Assembly (NCBI GenBank): GCA_020310875.1
Contig: CM035406.1
Coordinates: 82,165,882 to 82,229,881, forward strand
From: Ceratopteris richardii
Taxonomy: Eukaryota > Streptophyta > Polypodiopsida > Polypodiales > Pteridaceae
Direction: 5' to 3'
Length of the DNA: 64,000 nt
The notes under the pieces were generated by a model. It was not told the DNA's origin and did no database searches. It worked only from the letters and a program-made list of their open reading frames with translations. This document shows, piece after piece, positions 48,041 through 60,900 of this stretch; the stretch's first letter is position 1, and each line of letters opens with the position of its first letter. Both the position numbers and the translations under genes were made by a program.

Positions 48041-49387
48041 TAAATTTGAGATGGTTCTAGCAGCAAATTCATGTCTATCATGAGTTTTTGGAAAACAAAG
48101 CATTTCAAACATGTAATTTCTTTCAGTTTCAATAGCCTTAAAACATCATTTTGACTCATAAGTTCATTACAAAAATGTACGGGCTCAAGACTATTCAACA
48201 TATTGAAACCTAGCAAAATTTTTCACATGATCTCTTAAAATTTTCATACTTTTCTTCTTTTGGCCAGATTTTTCAATCAAATCTAAGAAAGGTGTTACTC
48301 ATTTTTACCACATTCTCAAACCTAAAGGAGTTTCTTTATTTTTTTTGAAAGATTCTAACTGAGAAGATAAATTGGATAATTTGTATTCTAACTCCCTTGT
48401 ATGTAAATCCATCTGATGTAGTGTGTTTTGTAAATAGTTTATGTATTCTACGTAATTCCTTGAAATCTCCCAGAGCCTTGAACAATAGCCTCATAAACCA
48501 TCCTCACCATCTCCTACAAATCTAATCAGATCATGAAGATTATGAAAATGGGGATACCTTCCAGTTTGTGGATCAATTGGGTAAACAAATCCATCTACCC
48601 ATATGTCGATATGTTTTTTTCCTTCTTTCTGCAATCCATCCACTTCAGAAGGTTGAAGAGCCCTTCGAAATACCTTTCTTGTCGTTGCATACTCATGACT
48701 AAGTAAAATGTTGATATGGAACTTATCACAAGAATCGATCTACATTTGATGAGTAATTTTCCTTGGTCTAGAACTGTGATTTTGGGATGTTTGTTGTTTA
48801 AATTTTTTTAATTATTCTTGATATTTTTTTTTACTATCTCCTTTTCTATCCATGAGATCCATATCCCAAAATGGATAGAGTACATGGTTTCCACTGTCCG
48901 GTATGCATCTCATTCCATCAAGCTTGCCCATCATTTGAATGAATTCCTAAATCCTATTCTTCTTTAGGATATTGCCATCTCTTTCGTTTTTCTGCTAGCT
49001 TACATTAGCCACCACTCTTATTTTTATTTTTGCTTGCTCCTTATCTAAAGCAAGCATTGGGGCATACACTGTTTTCCCTCTAATAATTTCTTCTTCTAAT
49101 CTCTTTAGTCTAGCATAAATACTTTCCCTCCCCTTATGTGTGATCCTTACCATTTTAGGTTAAGCATGTCTAAGAGCAAGACAAGTAAGCCACACCACCT
49201 AGTTCTAGCTACTATGATGATCTCCACACAATAAAGCTTTCGTTTGCTTTCTCTTCAGTGCATGGAGAACTAAGGCAATCCCAAATAGCACACAATCCAC
49301 ATGAAACCACGTGTCATGATGGCTCTTCTCTAGTGTGGAAGAATGGTCCATGATAGGCTAGTGATCTAATAGTCCTATTTGCAATCA
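48041..49387 (-). pseudogene. Unrecognised long reading frame broken by stops
   Basis: Read on the minus strand from 49,384 to about 48,190, a single frame carries about 400 codons of protein-like sequence broken only by stop codons (TAG 49,358, 49,205, 49,199, 48,995, 48,947, 48,740; TAA 49,160, 48,812, 48,305; TGA 48,491, 48,299). After a frame change near 48,190 it continues to a TAG near 48,041. Features: LFGIALVLHALKRKQTKALL, CGDHH, a charged region (ARLKRLEEEIIRGKTVYAPM), CIPDSGNHVLYPFWDMDLMD, WVDGFVYPIDPQTGRYPHFH and a leucine-rich, coiled-coil-like tail. I do not recognise the family. It may be the gag or an extra gene of a retroelement, or a decayed host gene. Confidence 0.5.
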
Positions 49388-50339
49388 AGAAAAATATTTT
49401 CATTACCTAAGCCATCATGTAGGTGGTTAGAGACATTAAACCTATCCTTTCAAGCTATAGATGGTTCCTACCACCGATTGAGATTAGGTCATGAAATGAA
49501 ATTCTATTTCTTCATATCTTTGACATCTATGTGGGCTGGAGGAAGCGCTCGACTCAATCCTTTGAGAAACTTCTTGACTAGTACCCATCTAGTCCCACTT
49601 TTCTTGCAAAATTTAAATCATGTTAAACTCTCAAAACAACTTATTCGAATTACTATAGTTAAAGAGACTAGCACTTAGTGCCGGCTTTAAAGTTATTAAA
49701 GAGGTAGATGGAAGTAATGGATAAAGGATATCAAAAAGGAGACTCTGAGTGAGATGCCCCTAGTGAGCATTCTACGAGATAGATATACACACAATGACTC
49801 TCACTATGGTTGTTTGTAACAATGTAGTCCTGATAATAAAAGATTTTGTTGAGTCTCTTCACATCTTCTCCACTTAGTTCTCTAATTATATGAGAAAAGG
49901 AACTCTCATTTTTGTCTCATGTATCTAAGCTACTGTTTAGCTATCCTCCCTCAATTAAGGTCCAATATACCTCTGATATTGTACAAGGTGATCTTTTTCT
50001 TTTATGCAGTGTATGGGCTCTCTTCATCTAGCTATCTTCATTCTTCTTCTTACCTAAGGTTTTGTAGCTACAAGAGCAATCCTTACAAAATGGAGCCGCT
50101 TACAATGACATAAAAAATCAAAATGATTTCTTTCTTAACTTTTCTTTACATTTTGTCACTCTAGGTTCTCATTCCTTGGTGAACATGTCGAGAAACAATG
50201 ATCTAGTGGTTGAGATTTCTTTGGTCTAGTTTTCTTTTTTCCTTCTAGGTCATTTGCCTTTGGATCTTTCCCTAATAGATCAAGACTAATCGGTCTCCTA
50301 TAAAAACTTAGATTATTCAAATACTAATCATGTTTTTTG
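49388..50339. other. Interval without a recognisable gene
   Basis: I see no family similarity on either strand. It is probably decayed repeat DNA. Confidence 0.35.
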
Positions 50340-50660
50340 CTACATTTTTTTCTAAATTCAAAAGCTCTCAAAGAGTTCTATTTGAGAAAATCCACTATAT
50401 GGTATAGGGAGTCCTCGTGCAACACCTTATGATCAACTCAAGGTTGTGTATGACTACCTCCATGAGAGGTGTAGCCTCTATTCCATATGATGAATTGAAA
50501 GGTGCAAAGCTGATAGAGACTCTATATATAGTTTTGTATGCCCATAAGATAGACAACAACAATTGATGCTAGTACTTTGGAATCCCTTGAATCAATTTCT
50601 TAAGCATGGTCAACAAAGTCTTATTTGTGCTCTCTACCAACTCATTTGCTTGAGGGTATA
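50340..50660 (-). pseudogene. Gypsy element 3 integrase C-terminal part
   Basis: The minus strand reads LYPQANELVESTNKTLLTML, followed by ILWAYKTIYRVS and FAPFNSSYGIEATPLMEV. This matches the gypsy integrase landmarks YPQANGQ.E..NK, WAYRT and PF.LVYG. One stop interrupts it. The integrase core upstream is missing or unreadable because a LINE piece and decayed DNA intervene. Confidence 0.65.
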
Positions 50661-51289
50661 AAGGCCGCTTGTAGGATCTTCTTTGAGATGTAACTTGCAA
50701 AATAAGGTATATATAAGACTGAGTGCAATTCATGTGCTGGAACACAATGGATCCATGCTCTAGATAGGTCGTGATAACATCATTGGCCTATAATAATTCG
50801 AAGACCTTACGCTATATTGAGGAAGTCTTTTTTTAATGGGAAGGTGGTGATAGACTCTCCGATGGGATGCCAATCAAAAGGAATATTTATAGCATCTCAT
50901 AAGAGGGCTTTACCAAATCCCAAGGAATAAGTGGGCGATCATATTTAGTCGTTATTAGGTGTCGAACATTCTACAACATGATTTTTCACCTAATCCATTA
51001 ACAACTTAGGCAGCACTTCTTGTGAACAAACATGGAATTCTAGATTCTTGTTGATTCTTAGGATACCTCAAGGTTTATAGCCCTTGTTCCATCTGTAACC
51101 CTCCAAATATAGGTGGTCACCATTGATTAGGAGGTAAGCACTATCTTTCGAGTCATTCCCAATATTTCTTAGAAGGCATTAGTGATGATGGTGCACTCCA
51201 AGAGCTTGGTGATAGCCGTCCAATCCGATCCACTATCTTCTATCTTGCTTCCAAAAGTGCTTCCACTATCAAAAATATATATAATATCT

Positions 51290-51900
51290 TACTCCTTTTC
51301 CATAGTGTTTTAGTTCTCTAGATATGATCGTCTTCTAGTTTGGTGATCCTAGGGATCTAGAACTAGATAGAGTGATATTATCTAATATAAGAAGCCGATT
51401 CATAGTCCTCGTTGATAGTACATAAGCGTGTCATATTGATCCACCCTTTCCACAAGGACGAAACAAGATCCAAGCCCTTAAGGGTGACGTTCTGATGGGG
51501 AAATAGGAGACTGGTCAAGTCCGCTTCTTTCCATTTGGGATACCAACAAGAGAAGAGAGGTTACTAGTTTTAAAAGACTAGCTTCATCTATCGACCTTTT
51601 TATTGTTTCAAGCTTTAATCATCCATTTAGGCAACAACTTATTGGACATTGCTTCAAAATAAAGAATGCCCAATACACCTAGATCCTTTGGATACACAAA
51701 GTTTGAGAGTTCAATTTTAATACTCATCTACTATTAGAATCCCACATCCAAAGGAAATTTCTACATATTTTATCTATCTTTTACATATCATGGTCATTAG
51801 ACCTCCAAAAACATAAGAATTCAATGATATAAGAAATAAGGAACTTCCTCATCACCATTGATCAGAAGTAGTTCTACTTGTATCCTCAATTGCATCTGCA
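51290..51900 (-). pseudogene. LINE reverse transcriptase C-terminal remnant
   Basis: The minus strand reads ICRNFLWMWDSN and, in another frame, LSNFVYPKDLGVLGILYFEA and NKLLPKW. These resemble the L1 segment ..FLW...., V.PK..GGLGI, N.ALL.KW. Stops and frameshifts are frequent. It separates the RNase H/finger part (51,998-52,960) from the integrase part (50,340-50,660) of a gypsy element, so it may have inserted there. Confidence 0.5.
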
Positions 51901-51997
51901 CCATGAGGTAATAATTCTATCTATCGCTATCCTATAAATAATCAATAATCCTAATCACTAGAACATTTGGAACAACCCATAGCCAAGTCTCTTAAAC

Positions 51998-52960
51998 CTA
52001 AGCATCTCCACCTTGATCAAGCTCTTGTCGAGTCAAAACTAGAGCCATCCCCAAAACTCCAACAACAATCCATCTATATATGCACATATGCAGTTGGAAC
52101 AAAGTAGATCCTCCATCATGACACTCATACAAAATGTGCCTTCTCATCGCAAGATCTCTAGGGACACACACCTTACCTTTATATAATAGATATCCATCAT
52201 GCATACAATAATTCTCCAAGTTGAATCCTTCTAGAGTACTCATTGGTACTCCATCGTCATTGGAAACCCATGTATCAAAATCCCCTTTTTGTATGGCTTC
52301 CCAAATACTGGAATATGCAGGATCAAGCCTACGTTTCTCTCTAATGGACTGAAGTAGCTCACTAGTCCATTGAGCATAGGCATGCGACTAAGTGAATTGG
52401 CCACTACATTAAACTCTCCCTTCCTATACCTAAGCTCATAATCAAACTCTTGAAGGGCATGTACCCATCGAGCCTTATGACCTTTAAGTCCTATTTGATT
52501 AGAGAGCCACTTAATGCTCTCTTGATCAAACAATGTCGTAACTTTGGCATCATATAGATAATGATGCCTCTTCATCAAAGCATCAACAAGTGCATAAAAC
52601 ACCTTCTCACAGAGAGAGTAATTCTTCTCATCCGGCTCTAGTTTCCTACTCTCAAAAGGTAACGGTCCACCATTCTCGCAAAATCACTCGTGTTAGTCCC
52701 CACCACAAAGGGTTTACTGGGATCTGTTATATGTAAAATTGGAGTTGTAGCAATTTCTACTTTGAATTTCTCTATTCTTTGCCTATGTTCATCCTCCGAA
52801 AGAAAGGCTTTCCCTTTCTTTTTAAGCTATTATGTTATCTAGATAGTAACTTTGGTATAAGTTTTCATGAATCTTCGATAGAAGCCTGATAAATGTATGA
52901 AGATCTGTAGCTCTTCTAGATTCCTAGGATGTGGCCATTCCATAAGTAAGGTGATTTCAA
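51998..52960 (-). pseudogene. Gypsy element 3 RT end, RNase H and integrase finger start
   Basis: From 52,960 down the minus strand reads MEWPHPRNLEELQIFIHLSG (RT end), a broken stretch, then DPSKPFVVGTNTSDFA and (52,602-52,240) ALMKRHHYLYDAKVTTLFDQ, KARWVHALQEFDYELRYRKG and VVANSLSRMP, standard gypsy RNase H. At 52,243-51,998 comes GYLLYKGKVCVPRDLAMRRH, the approach to the integrase zinc finger, after which similarity is lost. The RT end closely resembles the gypsy part of the chimera at 47,640-47,917, so both come from one family. Confidence 0.8.
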
Positions 52961-54368
52961 TTAGTTGTGCCTAATCTGGATTAAAGTTTTCAAATCATTG
53001 AAAAAAATATGTGTAAGCTCATTCAAAACGTATCTTATGAAAATTTTGAAGACAGAGAAATTGGCTTGATAATGATGAAAATTTTGTGTGATATCGTACG
53101 CCTGGAAGTTTGTGCTCATTGGGCGTTCATCAAAATTTGAATTATCCTCTTGTTTAGGGACTTATATAATGTGTGCTTATGAAGTTTTGCACTTTTTTAC
53201 TCTACTTTCCATAGCAAGTCTGTTTCTCTCTTTCACGTCATTTTAGACACTTTTGTGTGACTCTTCATAATAGACCATAGAGAACCTCAACCCAAACACT
53301 CCCAGTGAGCTTTCAACCAGCCAAAAACCTATGAAAATGACTCCTCAAATGTAGATCGATTCTAGACCTAGTTTTTGAAATTTCTAAGGTTATGGATTAT
53401 GGTAAAGATTCAAAGAGATATTTCATATTCATAAAGATTGATTTGGATACGGCTGATGAAATAGTTCAATGGCACCTCAATTTCACTAGAAATTGACTCG
53501 GAAACAATGAATTTTGATTTTCACAGAAACAACTTACTGAAATGTTGGTACTATTTTCCTTGACCTATCACCCGATCTGATAACTATTGTGTCCAATCTG
53601 GGATTCAGGGTCGTGGTATAATACACAAAGTTTCTAGAGATCTGCCTCTCTAGTCACATCTAAGCACTTGATACTACTTTTCATATTTTAAATATATACA
53701 ACATCTTCAAGATCAAAACACCTTTGGCTACACGAATGATACAACTTAGATAACATAGCTGTTGGTTGGGATCTTACTTAGGAACTACGTGAGTAACCTA
53801 GCTCTTTATATTTTCACCCATCTATTTGTAGGGATTTTACTTTCTCAAAAAGTATCTCAAAGCTTTAGTGGCATTTGACTAAGTTGGATGAATACTTATC
53901 ACTATCAAGCTATACTTTAGAATTAACTCTTAATTCGTTTGAAATGAGCCTACAAAAAAACAATAGACCTATACTTTATGCTTTTTTAATGAGGAAACCT
54001 TCTTTTACGTAAGATCTTCAAGGTTAAATCTTAAGATTCTTGAAGTAAGTCCAATACGAAATTATTTATGATTGTGATGGTACTAAGAAAATATTTTCAC
54101 CAATAAGATATCTTCATGATTTCACCGGATATTTTTTTTTTATTTCTGGTCCTGAATACTAGATCTAGAGTCGACTTGTGTGCTTTTCAGGAGAATAGCA
54201 TAACTTTTACACATAAGTAGCATATGCCATGATGTCTATGAATGGATGACCATGAAATAACTATTGAATTGAGCACGTGCATGTGACTGTGCATCCATCC
54301 ATGTCCATCCTCTTAGATTTACCCTATCCCTTACCCAAATAATGGTATTTTGTCAAGGTTTTAGGTAG
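52961..54368. other. Interval without a recognisable gene
   Basis: I see no coding similarity and no strong repeat. The segment ends at the gypsy 2 LTR. Its last five bases (ggtag) are the candidate target duplication, which cannot be checked because the other end is outside the window. Confidence 0.4.
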
Positions 54369-55234
54369 TGTAGAGGAGGTACTAGGGTATCTATTTTTAA
54401 CAGGAGCATGCAGCAAGCACTCCAGTACTTCACCTACTCAAGGGAGGTTCTCGTTAGGGAAATATACCTTTTAACACTTCTATGAGCAGGCAAATATCAA
54501 TGATTGCACAGAGTTGTGAATACTTAGGGATAATATTAATGACAAAATGACAATAATGGAAGACCAACCACTCCTTAGTTCGAATCAGATGATTACAACA
54601 TAGGAAAAAGAGATACTCAAAAGTTTATGCTCTGGGCTAACATGCCACTCCAGAACTAAACAACATCAATACAAGGGATTCATCCAATCCGTACAATGGA
54701 CACAACTAGATGTAGACTAGCACTAATCAATACAAAGTATGAAGACTTGCTCTAAGGGGAAGAGCACGAAATACCAATGACTCACACTGAATGACAAAAC
54801 CAAGCCACTCTCTTCACATTATAGTGCTATTAGCCCTCACTACGAAGCCCACGCTCTATATCCTCACCACAGATTGACTTCCTACAGTAGGCTTGTAGCC
54901 ACAGAGTGCCAAGAGAGGACCCCTGTACGTACGTATGTATATGTGTATATCCCAATTGAACACAAATCCATTGCTTCTATAGGCTCCAATAGGCCAAGAG
55001 GGCCTTGCCGATTCCTCACGTCCACTGATCATGCGCTGATTGATTGCCCAAGATTGGAGGGGTCAATCAAATATGCCACTAGTCTTGAATTGGATCCTCA
55101 AAATTAGGCAGTCGTAATGAATGGTTGGCGGCAACAGTCATTTAACCACTTACACTTTTACTGTCACTTTTGAATGCAAGCTGAGATCCTCATTTTGTGC
55201 CGCCCGTGATGTTTGAATGACCCTGAGAAGCACA
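54369..55234 (-). repeat. 3' LTR of gypsy element 2
   Basis: 54,369-55,089 matches 63,280-64,000. The right boundary is uncertain. A possible end is CACA at 55,231-55,234, followed by tccttcacc, which would be the minus-strand polypurine tract GGTGAAGGA. That would make the LTR about 866 bp. Confidence 0.7.
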
Positions 55235-55549
55235 TCCTTCACCTAATTTTTTGTAGTAGCTTTTGATCCTTCATATTAAGTGGCGGTGTGGGAGGTGCGT
55301 TGTCAGGAGTTGAGGGAGATTACGGGGGTGTGGGAGGTTGTGGGTGAGAATAGGGGGTGAGTTGTGGGGATTTGTGGGGGTTTTTGGAGTGTGGTCAAAA
55401 ATTGATCCAAGATTTCAAAGTTGTTATTGCACCATTGGAAAGTACTCGTCGAGAGCTTTCCAACTATATAACACTATAGGGTTTGGTAAAGAAATGATCC
55501 TCCAAATATCCACCAAAACTGCATGAGAACCTTATGGGAGGTCGTGGGA

Positions 55550-56955
55550 AATCGTGGGATTTCTGGGTTTTGTGGGGGGGTTGTGGAGGGGTGTGGGGTT
55601 TGTGGGGTTTGTGGAGGGTTGTGGAGGGGTGTGGAGTTGTGTGGGGTTTGTGGAGTTTGTGGAGGGCTATGGAGGGGTGTGGATTTGTGTGGGGTTTGTG
55701 GGCTTCATGGGGTTTGTGGGGTTTGTGGAGGGTTGTGGAGGGGTGTGGAGTCTGTGGGGGGTTGTAGAGTTGTGTGGGGTTTGTGGAGTTTGTGGAGGGC
55801 TGTGGAGTTGTGTGGGGTTTGTGGAGTTTGTAGAGGGCTCTGGGGGGTGTGGACTTGTGTGGGGTTTGTGGGGTTAATGGGGTTTGTGGGGTTTGTGGAG
55901 GGTTGTGGAGGGTTGTGGAGGGGTGTGGAGTTTGTGGGGGGTTATGGAGTTGTGTGGGGTTTATGGAGTTTGTGGAGGGTTGTGAAGGGGTGTAGAGTTG
56001 TGTGGGTTTATGGGGTTCGTGGGGTTTGTGGGGGGTTGTGGAGGGGTGTGGAGTTGTGTGGGGTTTGTTGAGTTTTTGGAGGGCTGTGGGGGGGTGTGGA
56101 GTTGTGTGGGGTTTGTGGAGTCTGTGGAGGGTTGTTGAGGGGTGTGGAGTTGTGTGGGGTTTGTGGGGTTCGTGGGGTTTTTGGGGTTTGTGGAGGGGTG
56201 TGGAGTTGTGTGGGGTTTGTGGGGGGTTGTGGAGGGGTGTGGAGTTGTGTGGGGTTTGTGGAGTTTGTGGAGGGCTATGGAGAGGTGTGGAGTTGTGTGG
56301 GGTTTCTGGAGGGTTGTGGAGGGGTGTGGAGTTTGTGGGGGGTTTTGCAGTTTGTGGAGGGCTGTGGAGGGGTGTGGAGTTGTGTGGGGTTTGTGGGGTT
56401 CGTGGGGTTTGTGGGGTTTGTGGAGGGTTGTGGAGGGGTGTGGAGTTGTGTGGGGTTTGTGGGGTTTGTGGAGGGTTGTTGGAGGGGTGTGGAGTTGTGT
56501 GGGTTTTGTGGGGTTTGTGGGGGGTTGTGGAGGAGTGTGGAGTTGTGTGGGGTTTGTGGAGTTTGTGGAGGGATGTGGAGAGGTGTGGAGTTGTGTGGGG
56601 TTTGTGGGGTTTGTGGGTTTCGTGGGGTTTGTGGGGTTTGTGGAGGGTTTTGGAGGGGTGTGGAGTTGTGTGGGGTTTGTGGGGTTTGTGGGGGGTTGTG
56701 GAGGGGTGTGGAGTTGTGTGGGGTTTGTGGAGTTTGTGGAGGGCTGTGGAGGGGTGTGGAGTTGTGTGGGGTTTGTGGAGTTTGTGGAGGGATGTGGAGG
56801 AGTGTGGAGTTGTGTGGAGTTTGTGGAAGGCTGTGGAGCGGTGTGGAGTTTGAGGGGTTTGTGGGGTTTGTGGGGTTTGTGGAGGGTTGTGGAGTTGTGT
56901 GGGGTTTGTGGAGTTTGTGGAGGGTTGTGGAGGGGTGTGGAGTTGTGTGGGGTTT
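55550..56955. repeat. GT-rich minisatellite, about 48-bp unit
   Basis: Around 30 diverged copies of gtgtggagttgtgtggggtttgtgg-type units (motifs ggagttgtgtgggg and gtggaggggtg) run through 1.4 kb, with units of 45-60 bp. All three plus frames stay open (GVELCGVCGG-like) only because the repeat lacks stop triplets. It sits in the 3' spacer of gypsy 2. The lead-in from 55,290 to 55,550 is similar but less regular. Confidence 0.9.
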
Positions 56956-57420
56956 GTGGTGATGGTGGGGGTCGGGGGGTGGTGGGGGAAAAGAGGAGGG
57001 CTGGTGGAGTTGGAGGGGGTTATGGTGATGGTGGGGGCCGCGGGGGTGGTGGCGAAAAGAGGAGGGGACGGTGGGGTTGGAGGGGGTCATGGTGATGGTG
57101 GGGGCCATAGGGGTGGTGGGGGAAAAGAGGAGGGCTGGTGGAGTTGGAAGGGGTCGAGGTGATGGTGGGGGGAAAAGAGGAGGGGACGGTGGGGTTGGAG
57201 GGGGTCGTGGTGATGGTGGGGGCCGCGCGGGTGGTAGGGGAAAAGAGGAGGGCTGGTGGAGTTGGAGGGGGTCAAGGTGATGGTGGGGGCCGCAGGGGTG
57301 GTGGGGGAAAAGAGGAGGGCTAGTGGAGTTGGAGGGGGTTGAGGTGATGGTGGGGGCCGCGGGGGTGGTGGGGGAAAAGAGGAGGGCTGGTGGAGTTGGA
57401 GGGGGTTGTGGGGAAGAGAG
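56956..57420. repeat. G-rich minisatellite, about 67-bp unit
   Basis: Units starting ggtgatggtggggg recur at 56,958, 57,024, 57,091, 57,158, 57,209, 57,276 and 57,343, so the unit is 66-67 bp with one 51-bp variant. Each holds ggtgggggaaaagaggagg and ggtggagttggaggggg. Confidence 0.9.
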
Positions 57421-57530
57421 AGAGAGAGGGAAATGCCGCGATACAGACCCCCACATCAAGTCTTTGCACCGTCCCGGTGCAATTCACGAAGCTGAAAGCA
57501 AGATAGTGAAGGAAGTTCTTCCTCCTTGAC

Positions 57531-57900
<370 letters not shown>

Positions 57901-60900
57901 GTATCCTCTTACCCTACAAATCCTCGAGATGTAGTGCTCCATGAGCTAATACCTTTACCACCGTGTAAGGTCCTATCCATTTGGGTGCCAGTTTGGTTGG
58001 AATTGCTGGGACCTGATGCACTAAAACCATGGATCCTTACTGAACTTCATTAGACCTCAGATACCTGTCATGCAGTCTCTTGTGCTCTTCTTGTGTTACC
58101 TGAAGTTTTTGCATTGCTCCTTCTATGTACTCTTCTAATGCCACCAATCTCTCAATGGGAGGTTCAATTCCAATGGTTTTGGTTCCCATTTCCTTTTTGA
58201 TAATGAATTCAAATGGGGCCATTGCCTCTTTTCCATATACTAAGCGAAATGGACTCTCACCAGTGGTTCCCCTTCTTGTAGTCCTGAAAGCCCAAATTGC
58301 ACCGATGAATGCTTATGGCCAAAAGCTTTGATGATCAAAAGATAATTTGCGCAGCAACGTGATCAAAATCTTATTGGAGCTCTCTGCTTGGCCATTTGCC
58401 CTTGGATAATAGGCACAAGATTTTTTATGGAAGACCTTCTACCTGTCAAATATAAATTGGAGCAGCTGATTTACAAAATGTGTTCCCCTATCACTAGTGA
58501 TTTTCAGTGGGCAACCAAATCTTGAGAAAATTCGTTTATACAAGAACTTAGCTACTACTAAGGCCATGCAATCCACAGTAGCTTTAGCCTCTATCCATTT
58601 AGTTGCATAACATGTGGCCATCAAAATATAATCCTTACCCCCAGGTTGACCAGTTGGACTAATTGGTCCTATGAAATCAAGACCCCATCATTCAAATGGA
58701 ATCCATCCTATAGATATGACTAATGGTTGGAAATTCAATCTAGTTGGCGTAGGAGCACATCTCTGGCAAATGTGGCATTCTTTAGCAAACTTGATCGCAT
58801 CCTTGTAAATATGAGGCCAGCATAGTCCCTTGTGGATGATTCTGTGAGCCAATTCTTCCCCCTTTAGATGCCCTTCACTTTGTGCAACTTTTAACAAAAG
58901 ATTCACCTCCTCTGGATAAACACACTTTCTCAAGATATCATCTTGACAATATCTATATAAATTCCCATTTATGAGTGATTATGCCTTGGTTTTAAGCAGT
59001 AATCTTCTTTTTTCTATAGGTGTCAAATGCTCTGGGAGTTTTCCAGTAGTAAGAAAATCGAGAATTCCATCATACCAATCAGTCTCAGTTGCTACTTGGA
59101 AGAGATTACTATCCACTAGTTCATCATTAATACCTATTTCCTTCTTGCTCATTGGAGTCCTGGACACTTGATCTACCATGTAGTGCTCTCTTCCTGGCTT
59201 AATATGAATATCAAAGTTGAATTCTTGAAAGAGGAGTAACCATCTCCAAATCCTTCCAGCTACTCTAGGCTTGTTTATCAAGTACTTCAAGGGATGATGG
59301 TCGGATATGACTATAAAATGTATACCGAGAAGGTAATGCCAAAACTTTTGAAGAGCAAATACAATAGCCAAGCCTTCCCTTTCGGTCGTACTGTAGTTCC
59401 TTTGTGCTTGGGTGAGTAGTCTGCTGGCATAGGAGATAGGTCTATCAAAGTTGTGTGATGATGGTTGAGCTAGAACTGCACCAATAGCATGAAGACTAGC
59501 ATCTGTATGCACATGAAACTCTAATGACCAGTTAGGAACACTTACAAGTGGAGCAGTACATAACCTCATTTTCAGTTCAGAAAATGCTTTCTCAGCTTCA
59601 GCACTCCATGAGAAAGGGACCTTTTTACTCGTAAGCCTTGATAAGGGCTTAGCTATTTCTGAATACATTCGTATGAATCTTCTATGATATCCTGCATGGC
59701 CCAAAAAACTTTGCACTTCTTTTGGGCTTTGTAGAATAGGCATGGATAGAATAGCAGTAACATTTGCAAGGTCAACCGTTATCCCTTCAGCAGATACTAT
59801 GTGACCAAGAAGAGTGCCCTTTGTGACCAAAAAATTACATTTAGCAGGATTTAACTTCAAACCTGTTTTGAGACATTGCTCAAAGATTTCCTTTAGATTT
59901 TCCAAATGATCATGGAAATCTTGAACTACTGCTCTTCTATCTGTGCCTGAAAACACTGAAACGTCATCCATGAAAATGCGGAGAAAGGTTGTTAACCACT
60001 TGCCCAATATCAGATACATTGTTCTATTAAATGAAGTTGGTACATTCTTCAAACCAAAAGCCATGGGAGTATAGACATAAGTGCCCCATGGAGTAACAAA
60101 GGCTGTTTTATCCCTAACATCAAGATGGATCACTATCTGATTGTAGCCACTAAAACCATCCAAGAAGCTATACAAAGTGTGACCGACTACTTCCTCAAGT
60201 ACTTGCTCTGAAAAAGGCTAAGGAAATCCATCTTGAACAGTCACTTTATTTAAGGCACGAAAGTCAATGTAGACTCTTATTTTTCCACTATTTTTCTTGG
60301 GTACAATAACCATAGAAGAAAGCCACCTGGAATGTTCTACTAGAACAATCATACCTGCTTCTTCTAGTTTTGTAACCTCCAACTTTACCGCCACTGCATA
60401 TTTTGGATTGAGTCGATACGGCCTACTTCTTGCAGGTGCGGCTCCCTCAATTAAGGGTATTCTGTGTAATCCAAGCTCCTCTGGTATTCTTGTTAGATCT
60501 TTATAGGACCATGGGAAGACATTTTTGTAAGTAAAAAGTAAAGAAGTTATCTTCTGCTGTAAAGGGGGATAATGCCATAGCCAGGAGGCCAAGTGGACTA
60601 CTTGAGGGTTCTCTTCATCCCCTAGATTTATTTCTTGAACTAGTGTTTCAGGACTAGTCTTGTTTGAGAAATCATCTCCACTGTATGCAGGAGTGGACTT
60701 TAACTTATATTGTGCAATATGTTCTCTGGTCCATCCTTGAGGTATATCCGTAAAAGGAAGATCTTCTCTGCACTAAGGCTCATAACTTTCCATCCCCGGT
60801 ACTTCTATATTTTTTGCCTCTTCAAAGTTTGTATTCTCCTACAAACTCTCATTCTCCAACTCCTTGTGATCTTCATGGCCTTTCCCTGCAACTCCTTCGT

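Noticed and set aside
55523..57459. Cysteine/glycine-rich or proline/histidine-rich frames up to 394 residues long
   Set aside because: They are minisatellite translations, open in several frames at once, located in the untranslated spacer of gypsy 2.
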